This document shows, piece by piece, positions 1 to 7,341 of a stretch of 10,494 bases of DNA. A program made the translations under genes and the position numbers. Below the pieces are notes generated by a model, which had not been told where the DNA came from, searched no databases, and worked only from the letters and a program-made list of their open reading frames with translations. Positions within the stretch are counted from its first letter, which is position 1. Every line of letters starts with the position of its first letter. This DNA is from Planctomycetota bacterium (lineage in GTDB: Bacteria > Planctomycetota > UBA1135), in contig JAQBVK010000062.1 in assembly GCA_027623585.1 (NCBI GenBank), positions 1 to 10,494 on the forward strand, read 5' to 3'.

Positions 1-275
1 CACTAGATGAGCCACCAACATCATTCGCTAAATAAGCCTTTCTTTTTGATGCCTAGCCCCGTTGTGGAACCATGGTCGATGCCCGGCCCGAAAACAACTG
101 TTTCCGACGCCGGAATTGCGATGCGGAATCGGGCGATTGGCGTGTCGTTAGCGCGCCGGCTACCTATTTCAATGTGGCGTTCTTTTCCTGTATCCGATAC
201 AGTGACTTGAAAATCAATACCCGGACTCCGCGAAACAACCCATGGCACAATCGGTTACCCTCGGCCTCGGCGAGG
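1..275. other. Region with no recognisable gene upstream of the hyu-like operon
   Basis: I see no protein here that I recognise. Short open frames exist on both strands, for example a GTG-initiated 75-codon frame on the minus strand at 248-21. Their third codon positions do not show the strong G/C bias of the real genes in this window, and the sequence is visibly richer in A/T. No tRNA-like or mobile-element structure is apparent. The region most likely holds upstream regulatory DNA or the far end of intergenic space belonging to a neighbour outside the window. Confidence 0.5.
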
Positions 276-304
276 TGGAAAACAGGGCAGGTCAGACATA
301 TTAT
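276..304 (+). promoter_or_regulatory. Predicted sigma-70-type promoter of the five-gene operon
   Basis: A -35-like TGGAAA (276-281; 4 of 6 matches to TTGACA) is separated by 17 bases from a -10-like TATTAT (299-304; 5 of 6 matches to TATAAT). The expected transcription start is near 311, leaving a leader of about 36 bases before the first ATG. It is the best such pair seen directly before the operon. The downstream genes are separated by only 11-18 bases, so this promoter could serve all five. The call is from consensus matching by eye. Confidence 0.45.
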
Positions 305-323
305 GCTAGCCTTTTCGGCTAGC
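305..323. promoter_or_regulatory. Perfect 7-bp inverted repeat over the predicted start site (candidate operator)
   Basis: GCTAGCC (305-311), a 5-base TTTTC centre and GGCTAGC (317-323) form a perfect inverted repeat. It lies directly after the predicted -10 box and covers the expected transcription start. That is where dimeric repressors of catabolic operons often bind. In RNA it could also fold as a small hairpin just before the ribosome binding site. It is followed by CGTTTT, but the T run is too short and the hairpin too weak to call it a convincing terminator. No regulator gene lies in the window, so the binding protein is unknown. Confidence 0.45.
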
Positions 324-346
324 CGTTTTGAGGGAGAAAGCGGGAC

Positions 347-1588
347 ATGGCCAAAGCAGTCGTCATAGGGGCGGGAGCTGTCGGGATTGCCACCGCAAGC
401 TACCTCCAGCGTGAGGGCTGGTCGGTCACCGTCGTCGATCGCGAGCCGCCCGGACTCGCCGGCGCGTCCTTCGGCAATTCCGGGATGATCGCCACCCATA
501 TTGTCGAGCCGATCGCCGTGCGCAGCATCCTTCCCAAGCTGCCGCGCATGCTCCTGGACCCGACCTCGCCCCTCGCGATCCGCTGGTGGTATCTGCCGAC
601 GCTGCTGCCGTGGCTCGTTCGCCTGCTGAAGGCGACGGCGCCCGCCGAGGTGGAGCGCATCTCGTACGCACTCGGGACGCAACTCGCACACGCCGACGAG
701 GCGTATCGCTTCTTGATCGATGACGCCGAGGTGGAGCCCCTGATCCAGCGCAAAGGCATCATAGACGTCTACCCCGACATGGCGTTTCTTGAGGAGAATG
801 CAGCCTACGCACTCGATTTCAGGCGGCGCAACGGCGTGCCGTTCGTGATGCTCGGCGACAACGCGCTGCGCAACCTGATGCCGGCCCTGTCGCGCGACTA
901 CGGTGTCGGCGTGCACTTTACCGCCGCTAGCCACACCGTCGATCCCTTCTTGCTGGTCTCCGCCCTTGCCAAGCGCTTCGAAGCGAGGGGGGGAAGGTTC
1001 CATCGCGCGCATGCTACGGGGTTCGAAACGACCGGTGAGCAGGTGACTGCGGTGCGCACCGATGAAGCAAGCGTACCTGCCGACCTTCTCGTGCTCGCCG
1101 CCGGCATCTGGTCCAGGCCGCTGGCGCTTAAGCTCGGCTCACTCGTGCCCCTCGACAGCGAGCGCGGCTACCACGTGATGCTCGGCGCGCCCGGGATCGA
1201 GCTCGCACTGCCGGTGACCGTCGGCGATGTGCGGTTCTCCGTGACGCCGATGGCCTCGGGGATCCGCGTCGGGGGCACGATCGAATTTGCGGGTCTCGAC
1301 GCACCGCCAAATCCTGTGCGTCATGAGGCGCTGCTCGGCCACGCGCGCCGCGTGTTTCCCGGCTTGAAGACCGAGATTCAGACGCGGTGGATGGGCCATC
1401 GCCCCTCGCTACCCGACTCGATGCCGGTGATCGGACCGTCGCCACATCTCAAGAACGTGTATTTTGGCTTCGGCCATGGGCATCTCGGCCTGACCTCGGC
1501 CGCGATCACCGGCCGCGCGATCACCGACATGGCCGCCGGCCGTCGCCCTCCCTTCGATCCGACGCCGTTTCGCGTCGATCGGTTCTGA
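347..1588 (+). CDS. DadA-like FAD-dependent amine/amino-acid oxidoreductase
   Basis: The 413-residue protein belongs to the glycine oxidase / D-amino-acid dehydrogenase (DAO) fold. These enzymes oxidise an amine or D-amino acid to an imine with FAD, and the imine hydrolyses to a keto acid and ammonia. Visible features are an N-terminal dinucleotide-binding motif GAGAVG (residues 8-13) in the typical beta-alpha-beta setting, an ERGYH segment (272-276), the late family motif around MGHRPSLPDSMPVIG (349-363), and GHGHLGL (376-381), which usually contacts the flavin. The length is normal for DadA-like proteins. The ATG at 347 follows GAGGGAG (330-336) at a usable distance. It is the first gene of the operon, 18 bases before the next. 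No signal peptide is seen, so it is cytoplasmic or peripherally membrane-bound. The substrate cannot be read from sequence. Next to a hydantoinase, a D-amino acid, N-methyl amino acid (sarcosine-like) or cyclic imino acid is plausible. Confidence 0.9.
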   Translation: MAKAVVIGAGAVGIATASYLQREGWSVTVVDREPPGLAGASFGNSGMIATHIVEPIAVRSILPKLPRMLLDPTSPLAIRWWYLPTLLPWLVRLLKATAPAEVERISYALGTQLAHADEAYRFLIDDAEVEPLIQRKGIIDVYPDMAFLEENAAYALDFRRRNGVPFVMLGDNALRNLMPALSRDYGVGVHFTAASHTVDPFLLVSALAKRFEARGGRFHRAHATGFETTGEQVTAVRTDEASVPADLLVLAAGIWSRPLALKLGSLVPLDSERGYHVMLGAPGIELALPVTVGDVRFSVTPMASGIRVGGTIEFAGLDAPPNPVRHEALLGHARRVFPGLKTEIQTRWMGHRPSLPDSMPVIGPSPHLKNVYFGFGHGHLGLTSAAITGRAITDMAAGRRPPFDPTPFRVDRF

Positions 1589-1606
1589 CCCGGCCAAGAG
1601 GACAGC

Positions 1607-2341
1607 ATGCTGACTGATGCGATGGTCTGGCACTATCGTGATCGCGGCTATGCAATCGGCGGACGCCTACTGGATGGAATCGCGCTCGCCGAGCTGAGGC
1701 GGCATATGGATGCGCGGATCGCGGCGCTGCCGGCAGGCCAGCGCCCAGAGAACATGCCGTCGCTGCACTACGACGATCCGTATTTCTGTGACCTCTTTCT
1801 GAGCCCGGCTTTCGTTGACATCGCGCAGCAGCTGCTCGGACCCGATCTCGCGCTGTTTACCTCCTACGCGATCAGCAAGAAGCCAGGCGACGGGCTCCCG
1901 GTGGCCTGGCATCAGGACGCGGCGTTTTTCCCGATCGAACCGATGGCGACCTTCACGCTGTGGTTGGCGGTCGACGATTCGACGCGGGAGAACGGCGCCA
2001 TGCAGGTGATGGCAGGCTCGCATCACGAGCGGCGCGTCGTGCCCCATGATGTCGATCAGGGTGGCGGCAGCGTGCTGCCGCTGCATCTCGGGGGGGTGCG
2101 CCCCGACCAGATCGTCGATGTCGAGCTCGCCGCCGGCGGCTATTCCGTGCACGATCCCTTCATCCTGCACGGCTCGCCGCCCAACCGCTCGCCGATGCGC
2201 CGTTGCGGCATCACGATCAAGTACGTCGCCACCGGCATCCGGCTGGATCACGGCTTCGTCTCGCCGACGGGCTTCGACTGGCACGGGGTGCGGCTCTACC
2301 ACGCGCGCGGTGCGCGCGGCCGTCTCGACTACGTCAACTGA
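1607..2341 (+). CDS. Phytanoyl-CoA dioxygenase (PhyH) family Fe(II)/2-oxoglutarate oxygenase
   Basis: The 244-residue protein looks like a bacterial PhyH-family oxygenase, which couples 2-oxoglutarate decarboxylation to hydroxylation or oxidative demethylation of a small molecule. The facial triad is visible: His102 and Asp104 in WHQDAAF, and a distal His, best placed at His188 in LHGSPPNRS. Arg198/Arg199 are candidates for the 2-oxoglutarate carboxylate contact. Other family marks are LWLAVDDSTRENGAM (118-132), leading into the GSH turn at 137-139. The length is at the short end of the family but the core is complete. The start ATG follows AAGAGGA (1596-1602). It lies 18 bases after the FAD enzyme and 17 bases before hyuA, so it is very likely co-transcribed. 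Its substrate is unknown. The bacterial family is broad (for example ectoine hydroxylase relatives), and nothing here ties it to a CoA ester. Confidence 0.88.
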   Translation: MLTDAMVWHYRDRGYAIGGRLLDGIALAELRRHMDARIAALPAGQRPENMPSLHYDDPYFCDLFLSPAFVDIAQQLLGPDLALFTSYAISKKPGDGLPVAWHQDAAFFPIEPMATFTLWLAVDDSTRENGAMQVMAGSHHERRVVPHDVDQGGGSVLPLHLGGVRPDQIVDVELAAGGYSVHDPFILHGSPPNRSPMRRCGITIKYVATGIRLDHGFVSPTGFDWHGVRLYHARGARGRLDYVN

Positions 2342-2358
2342 TCCAGCAAACGGGACCC

Positions 2359-4461
2359 ATGAGTGCCGTCACCCACATTGCCGCCGATATCGGCGGGACC
2401 TTCACTGACATCGCTGTCGTGCTTCCCGACGGCCGCGTCGCGGCCCGCAAGATTCCATCGACCCCGGAGAACTTAGCGGACGCGGTCGTCGACGGTTTGA
2501 CCAGCCTGCTCGGCGAGCTCGGCTCTCCGGTCGGGGCGATCGAGCAGGTGCTCCACGGCTGCACGGTGGTGACAAATGCGATCCTCGAGCACAAAGGTGC
2601 GCGCACGGCGTTGATCACCACCCGCGGCTTCCGCGACGTGCTCGAACTACAGCGCGTGCGTGTTCCGGCGCTCTACGATCCGCTGTTCGAGAAGCCCAAG
2701 CCCCTGGTTCCGCGCCGCCTGCGCTTCGAGGTCACGGAGCGGCTCGATGCCGAAGGCAAGGTGATCACCGCACTGTCGCGAGACGATGTTGCTACCGCGA
2801 TCGCTGCAATCGCCGAGGCCGACATCGAGGCTGTCGCCGTGTGCTTCCTGCACTCCTACGCCAACCCGGCACATGAGCGCGAGGCGGGCGAGATGATCCG
2901 GGCGGCGCTTCCGGACAAGTTCCTGTCGCTGTCGATCGACATCCTGCCGCAGAAGCGCGAGTACGAGCGCACGAGCACAACGGTGATCAACGCCTATGTC
3001 GGACCGCCGGTGTCGCGCTACATGCGCGCGATGATTGACAACCTGCGCGCGGCCGGGGTCGGGGGGCGACTGATGGTCATGCAGTCGAGCGGCGGCGTCA
3101 TCGACGCGGAGTCGGTGGTGCACAAGCCGGCGCAGATCGTCGAATGCGGGCCCGCCGCCGGAGTGATCGGTGCGCTCGAGGTCGCTGTTGCCAGCGGCCA
3201 TCGAAACGTCATCACGCTCGACATGGGCGGCACGACCGCCAAGGCCTCGCTGATCGAGGACGGGCGGCTGAGCATGGCCTCTGAATACGAGGTCGGCGGC
3301 GGCATGTCCTCTAGCAGCGCGCTCGCGGGCGGTGGTGGCTATGCGCTCAAGCTTCCTGTGATCGACATCTCCGAGGTCGGCGCGGGCGGCGGCAGCATTG
3401 TGTGGATCGACAAGGCCGGCGCGCTCAAGGTCGGGCCACGGAGCGCGGGCGCGGTGCCGGGGCCAGTCTGCTACGGCGCCGGCAACGACCAGCCGACGGT
3501 GACCGACGCCAATGTCGTGCTCGGCTATCTCAACCCGAAGGCGCTGGCTGGCGGCACCGTGCCGATCGACTCGAGCCTTTCGCGCGCGGCGATCGAGTCC
3601 AAGGTCGCCCGGCCGCTCGGCCGCGATCTCTTGGAGACCGCCTACGGCATCCATCAGGTCGCCAACACCAACATGATGCGCGCGGTGAAGGCCGTGACGA
3701 CCTATCGTGGCCGCGATCCGCGCGACTTTGTGATGTTCGCCTTCGGCGGCAACGGCGGGGTCCACGCGGTCGATCTTGCGCGTGCCCTCCAGGTCCCCGA
3801 GGTGATCGTGCCGGTCGCAGCCGGTGTGTTCAGCGCGGTCGGCCTGCTCTTCGCCAAGCTCGAGGTGAACGAGACGGCGGCGTTCCTGCAACTCGCCTCT
3901 CGGGCGCGAACCGATGATGCGAAGCGCGTCTTCGACTCGCTCAAGCAACGCATCCTGCCACTGCTCGGTGTACCGGAGAGCCGCATCCACTTCGAGCCTC
4001 TTGCCGATGCGCGGTTCAAGGGCCAGGGCTTCGAGCTGACCGTGCCGTTCGACGCGCGAGTCCTTGCGGAGCCGACCCTGGCGATGTTCGAGCGCCTCAC
4101 GGCTTCGTTTACCGCCGAGCACGTCGCACGCTACGGCCATTCCTTCAACGACGCGTTCCCGGTAGAGATCGTCAATCTGCGCCTGGTTGGCACAGTGAAA
4201 TCCGACCGTCGACCGGCGATCTCGGCAAGTGCCGCAGCCCATGCGACGGTGGCCACGATGCGCAACGTCTACTTCGGATCGCGCCACGGCTCGATCGCGA
4301 CGCCAGTCATCGACCGCGGGACCCTCGACCGCAGCGCGCGCCAGGGGCCGTTCATCATCGAGGAGTACGAAGGTACGTCGGTCGTGCCGCCGGATTGCAC
4401 GGCGCGGCTCGACGGCGTCGGCAACATCATTATCGTGCTGCCGTCAGACGAGGCGGGGTAA
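2359..4461 (+). CDS. hyuA: Hydantoinase/oxoprolinase family subunit A (ATP-binding)
   Basis: The 700-residue protein is the large subunit of the ATP-dependent N-methylhydantoinase / 5-oxoprolinase / acetone carboxylase family. Subunit A phosphorylates the substrate and works with subunit B to open the ring. The N-terminal domain begins with ADIGGTFTDIAV (phosphate-binding DIGGT at residues 10-14). A second ASKHA-type phosphate motif, DMGGTTAK, is at 288-295. VECGPAAGVIGA precedes it, and CYG (371-373) and FGGNGG (462-467) follow at their usual places. The ATG at 2359 is chosen because the family motif starts within seven residues of it. The frame stays open further upstream but that part overlaps the PhyH gene and resembles nothing. 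Only a weak CGGGA precedes this ATG, so translation may be coupled to the previous gene. No gamma subunit of acetone carboxylase is nearby, which favours ring hydrolysis over carboxylation. The exact substrate is not determined. Confidence 0.93.
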   Translation: MSAVTHIAADIGGTFTDIAVVLPDGRVAARKIPSTPENLADAVVDGLTSLLGELGSPVGAIEQVLHGCTVVTNAILEHKGARTALITTRGFRDVLELQRVRVPALYDPLFEKPKPLVPRRLRFEVTERLDAEGKVITALSRDDVATAIAAIAEADIEAVAVCFLHSYANPAHEREAGEMIRAALPDKFLSLSIDILPQKREYERTSTTVINAYVGPPVSRYMRAMIDNLRAAGVGGRLMVMQSSGGVIDAESVVHKPAQIVECGPAAGVIGALEVAVASGHRNVITLDMGGTTAKASLIEDGRLSMASEYEVGGGMSSSSALAGGGGYALKLPVIDISEVGAGGGSIVWIDKAGALKVGPRSAGAVPGPVCYGAGNDQPTVTDANVVLGYLNPKALAGGTVPIDSSLSRAAIESKVARPLGRDLLETAYGIHQVANTNMMRAVKAVTTYRGRDPRDFVMFAFGGNGGVHAVDLARALQVPEVIVPVAAGVFSAVGLLFAKLEVNETAAFLQLASRARTDDAKRVFDSLKQRILPLLGVPESRIHFEPLADARFKGQGFELTVPFDARVLAEPTLAMFERLTASFTAEHVARYGHSFNDAFPVEIVNLRLVGTVKSDRRPAISASAAAHATVATMRNVYFGSRHGSIATPVIDRGTLDRSARQGPFIIEEYEGTSVVPPDCTARLDGVGNIIIVLPSDEAG

Positions 4462-4467
4462 AGGAGG
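4461..4467 (+). promoter_or_regulatory. Strong ribosome binding site of hyuB, overlapping the hyuA stop
   Basis: AAGGAGG begins on the last base of the hyuA TAA stop and sits five bases before the ATG at 4473. It is the best Shine-Dalgarno match in the plus-strand operon. It fixes the hyuB start, against the longer open frame that runs back into hyuA. The arrangement favours matched production of the two subunits. Confidence 0.85.
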
Positions 4468-4472
4468 ATTCA

Positions 4473-6212
4473 ATGCGCAACTCGATCGACCCGTTCCAAC
4501 TCGAGGTCATCCGGCACAGCTTCGATGCTGTCGCCGAGGACATGTCGCTGACCCTGATGCGCACGGCGCATTCGGGGATCGTGCGCGACTCGCTTGACTT
4601 CTCGACCTCGATCTGCGACGCGAAGGGCCAGCCGCTCGCCCAGGGCATCTGCACGCCGATGCAGCTCGGCAGCTTCTACGACGCGATGGTCAAGCTCATC
4701 GCCGACTATGCCGGCCGCATCAGTCCGGGCGATGTGTTCATCGGCAACGATCCTTACGAGGCCGCCGGCCAGCATCTGCCGGACATCTATATCGCGATGC
4801 CGATCTTTGACGGCGATCGTGTCATCGCTTGGTCGACCACGATCGCGCACCATTCCGATGTCGGCGGCATCGTCGCTGGCTCGAACGCGATCGGCGCGGA
4901 GGAGATCTTCCAGGAAGGCCTGCGCCTACCGATCGTGAAGTTTGTCGAGGCTGGAAAGCGCAACCAGGCTCTGTGGGACGTCATCGCCATTAACGTGCGT
5001 ACTCCCGACAAGGTGCTGGGCGACCTGCAGGCGCAGATGGCAGCTTGCATGAGCGGCGAGCGCGAAATGAGGAAGTTGTTCAAGCGCTACGGCACCGATA
5101 CGGTGCTGCACTACGCTGAGCATCTCCACGACTACACGGAGCGCCTGACGCGCGCCGAGCTTCGCGAGATTCCGGAGGGCGTTTACCGCTTCACCGACCA
5201 CATCGACGGGCTCGGCGTGAACCCCCTGCCTATCACGCTGCAGGTGACGGTGACGATCCGCGACGGTACTGCGATCGTCGACTGGACTGGCACCTCCCCG
5301 CAGGTGAAGGGCGGCATCAATCCTAGTTTCCCCTTCACCAAGGCCTGCTCCTACACGGCCTTCCGCTCGGTGCTAAAGGCCGACCTCCCAACCTGCCACG
5401 GCTTCACGCGGGCGATTGAGGTGCGTGCACCGCTCGGCAGCCTCGTCAATCCGACCTTTCCCGCACCCTGTGGGGCGCGTGGCATCACTGGCTTTCGCAT
5501 GATCGACTGCCTAATCGGTGCACTCGCGCCGGCGGTGCCGCATCGTGTAACGGCGGATACGAGCGGCGGCTCCACGCTGCCGACGATCGCGGGCTACCAA
5601 GATGGCAAGGCCTTCGTGTTCTGCGAGACCTTCATGGGCACCTGGGGCGGAACGTCTGGCCATGACGGACAGAATGGGGTGCCGCATATGGGCGCCAACC
5701 AGTCGAACGTGCCGGTCGAGATGATCGAGTCCGACTATCCCATCCGGATCGAGCGCTACGGCCTGGTGGCCGATACCGGCGGGCCCGGGCGCTTCCGCGG
5801 CGGGCTGTCGCTGACGCGCGACTACCGCGTGCTCAACGACGAGGCAATCCTGAACATCCGCTCCGACAAGCGGCGCTATCCGCCGCACGGCTTGTTCGGC
5901 GGCGGGACCGGTGCGCCGTCGCTCAACCTCATCAATCCCGATGCCGAGAACAAGCTGTTGCCGGTGCTGATGACTGAGGTCGAGCGCCTCAAGAAAGGCG
6001 ATGTCTACCGCCACATCATGGCGGGCGGCGGCGGCTACGGCGATCCGCTCGAGCGCGATCCGCTCGACGTGCTCGACGACGTGCAGGAGGAAAAGGTGTC
6101 AATCGCGCACGCAGCCGACGCCTATGGCGTGGTCGTCCTGCCGGGCCGTCCGCCGCGCCTCGACGAGGCGGCGACGACTGTGCTGCGCGCCATGCGCCGC
6201 GCCGGGCACTGA
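4473..6212 (+). CDS. hyuB: Hydantoinase/oxoprolinase family subunit B
   Basis: The 579-residue partner of HyuA carries the hydrolytic/transfer half of the ATP-dependent hydantoinase-oxoprolinase reaction. The opening IDPFQLEVIRH and MRTAHS (29-34), followed by SGIVRDSLDFS, are typical of the family. GNDPY (91-95) and AHHSDVGG (125-132) hold likely metal- and substrate-site residues. MAGGGGYGDP (516-525) is the characteristic C-terminal glycine-rich motif. The length is normal for a stand-alone B subunit, so nothing appears truncated. It follows hyuA by 11 bases and precedes the enolase-like gene by 16. With HyuA it probably forms a cytoplasmic heteromer acting on a cyclic amide such as a hydantoin, 5-oxoproline or a similar lactam or imide. 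Which of these cannot be settled from sequence. Confidence 0.93.
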   Translation: MRNSIDPFQLEVIRHSFDAVAEDMSLTLMRTAHSGIVRDSLDFSTSICDAKGQPLAQGICTPMQLGSFYDAMVKLIADYAGRISPGDVFIGNDPYEAAGQHLPDIYIAMPIFDGDRVIAWSTTIAHHSDVGGIVAGSNAIGAEEIFQEGLRLPIVKFVEAGKRNQALWDVIAINVRTPDKVLGDLQAQMAACMSGEREMRKLFKRYGTDTVLHYAEHLHDYTERLTRAELREIPEGVYRFTDHIDGLGVNPLPITLQVTVTIRDGTAIVDWTGTSPQVKGGINPSFPFTKACSYTAFRSVLKADLPTCHGFTRAIEVRAPLGSLVNPTFPAPCGARGITGFRMIDCLIGALAPAVPHRVTADTSGGSTLPTIAGYQDGKAFVFCETFMGTWGGTSGHDGQNGVPHMGANQSNVPVEMIESDYPIRIERYGLVADTGGPGRFRGGLSLTRDYRVLNDEAILNIRSDKRRYPPHGLFGGGTGAPSLNLINPDAENKLLPVLMTEVERLKKGDVYRHIMAGGGGYGDPLERDPLDVLDDVQEEKVSIAHAADAYGVVVLPGRPPRLDEAATTVLRAMRRAGH

Positions 6213-6228
6213 GAGGAAGCGGATCGTC

Positions 6229-7341
6229 ATGCGGATCACGCGAATCGTCGCCACACCGGTACGCGTCCCCGTCCTGCGCTCTGGCGTGATGTCGCGCGCA
6301 TTGCGCACGCATGTCTCGCGCACGATCGTCGAGATCGAGACCGACACGGGGCTCGTCGGCATCGGCGAGACGCGCGGCGAATGGTCGGCCGCGATCATCC
6401 GCGAGAAGTTCGCCAGACACGTCGTCGGCAAGGATCCATGGGATAGTTTCGCGATCCGCGACGCCTGTCTGCTGCCGCATATCGACTACGGCTTTCCTGA
6501 GCTGGTGATGGAGCATTACGCCTATGCAGGCATCGAGCTGGCGCTGTGGGATCTGCGCGGAAAGCAGACGGGAAGGCCGGTCTACAAGCTGCTCGGCGGC
6601 GCCAGGCGCGAACGCGCGCCCTTCGTCGCCTACGCCTACACGGTGGATCCAGCGGAGGGTCACCCCGCCAAGAACATCCCGCGGATCATGGCCGACATCG
6701 CCAGGCGTGGCATTGCCGAGACCGGTGCCGTGATGTTCGAGTTCAAGGTCGGTCGTCACCCGATCGAAGTCGATGTCGACGTGGCGCTCGCGATCCGCGA
6801 GGCGGTGGGCCCTGGAATCGCGCTCACCTGCGATGTCAACATGGGCTACTCGCTCGACCAGGCACGGCAGTTCATGCGTGGCGTCGAGGCGGCGCGCCTC
6901 GCCAATGTCGAGGAGCCAACGGCCGACCTCGGCGACATGGATCGCCTGCGCCGCGAATTCCCGGTCGAGGTCTCGACCCATTGCTGGCACCTCGACGCAC
7001 TGATCCCCTATCCGGAGATCGACTCCGTTGTGTCGGACATCCATCTCCATGGTGGCATCGAGAGGACGATCGCGTTCATCGAGCGCGTGCGCGGTATGAA
7101 CCGGCGCTTCTGGCTGCGCTCGATGTGGGAGCTCGGCATTTCCTGGGCGGCTATGTGTCACCTCGGCATAGCGCACGAGGCGCTGGAGCGGCCGGCACAG
7201 ACGCTGATCAACTGGGTCGCCGATGACCTTATACTCGGACCCGTGTGGACAGTTCGCGACGGCGGCGTGCGGCCGCCCGACGCCCCCGGCTGGGGCATCG
7301 AACTCGACCGTGAGGCGCTGGCCCGCTACGTGGTCAGCTGA
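6229..7341 (+). CDS. Enolase-superfamily (mandelate racemase/glucarate dehydratase-like) protein with unusual active-site residues
   Basis: The 370-residue protein has the two-domain enolase-superfamily layout: an N-terminal capping domain (about 1-120, ending in WDLRGKQTGRPVYKLLGG) and a TIM-barrel domain. Members remove a proton next to a carboxylate and then racemise, epimerise or dehydrate. By eye, FEFKVG (170-175) aligns with the usual KxK, keeping Lys173 but with Glu171 at the first Lys. Asp202 (CDVN) and Glu228 (VEEP) are likely metal ligands. At the third-ligand position there is STH (His251) where glucarate dehydratases have Asn. Asp270 of the His-Asp dyad is kept, but the catalytic His position before SMWELGIS is Arg297. 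The C-terminal end (DGGVRPPDAPGWGIELD) is typical. GAGAGGAAG (6211-6219) precedes the ATG at 6229. It is the last gene of the operon. The changed residues imply altered chemistry, so I do not assign a substrate. Confidence 0.88.
   Translation: MRITRIVATPVRVPVLRSGVMSRALRTHVSRTIVEIETDTGLVGIGETRGEWSAAIIREKFARHVVGKDPWDSFAIRDACLLPHIDYGFPELVMEHYAYAGIELALWDLRGKQTGRPVYKLLGGARRERAPFVAYAYTVDPAEGHPAKNIPRIMADIARRGIAETGAVMFEFKVGRHPIEVDVDVALAIREAVGPGIALTCDVNMGYSLDQARQFMRGVEAARLANVEEPTADLGDMDRLRREFPVEVSTHCWHLDALIPYPEIDSVVSDIHLHGGIERTIAFIERVRGMNRRFWLRSMWELGISWAAMCHLGIAHEALERPAQTLINWVADDLILGPVWTVRDGGVRPPDAPGWGIELDREALARYVVS
7334..7341. other. Shared 8-bp palindrome TCAGCTGA holding both convergent stop codons
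   Basis: The enolase-like gene (plus) and dctM (minus) overlap by these eight bases. Because the sequence is its own reverse complement, each gene reads AGC TGA here, so both proteins end in Ser-stop. There is no room for an intergenic terminator between the operons. Each transcript must therefore end inside, or read into, the opposing gene. Confidence 0.95.

Noticed and set aside
21..248. A 75-codon minus-strand frame starting at GTG 248-246, with GAGGG (262-258) upstream, divergent from the catabolic operon.
   Set aside because: No recognisable family, and its third codon positions lack the strong G/C bias of real genes here. The ribosome-site match is short enough to be chance.
305..329. 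The inverted repeat followed by TTTT as an intrinsic terminator.
   Set aside because: The stem is only seven pairs with a short, interrupted T run. It lies just after a promoter, so an operator or leader hairpin is the better reading.
164..1012. A long minus-strand open frame opposite the FAD oxidoreductase.
   Set aside because: It is the antisense shadow of a clear plus-strand gene. Its translation is rich in Arg, His and Asp with no domain pattern, as expected for the opposite strand of high-GC coding DNA.
2203..2358. An upstream extension of hyuA overlapping the PhyH oxygenase gene.
   Set aside because: The extension reads as low-information Arg/Leu-rich sequence. The family's N-terminal motif starts directly after the ATG at 2359.
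2647..4287. A 546-codon minus-strand frame opposite hyuA.
   Set aside because: Its length comes from G/C-rich codon structure. The composition is abnormal (very high Arg, His, Asp), while hyuA on the other strand has all its family motifs.
2359..6212. HyuAB as acetone carboxylase subunits.
   Set aside because: Acetone carboxylase needs a small gamma subunit, and no such gene lies next to these two. The operon partners are amino-acid-type enzymes instead.
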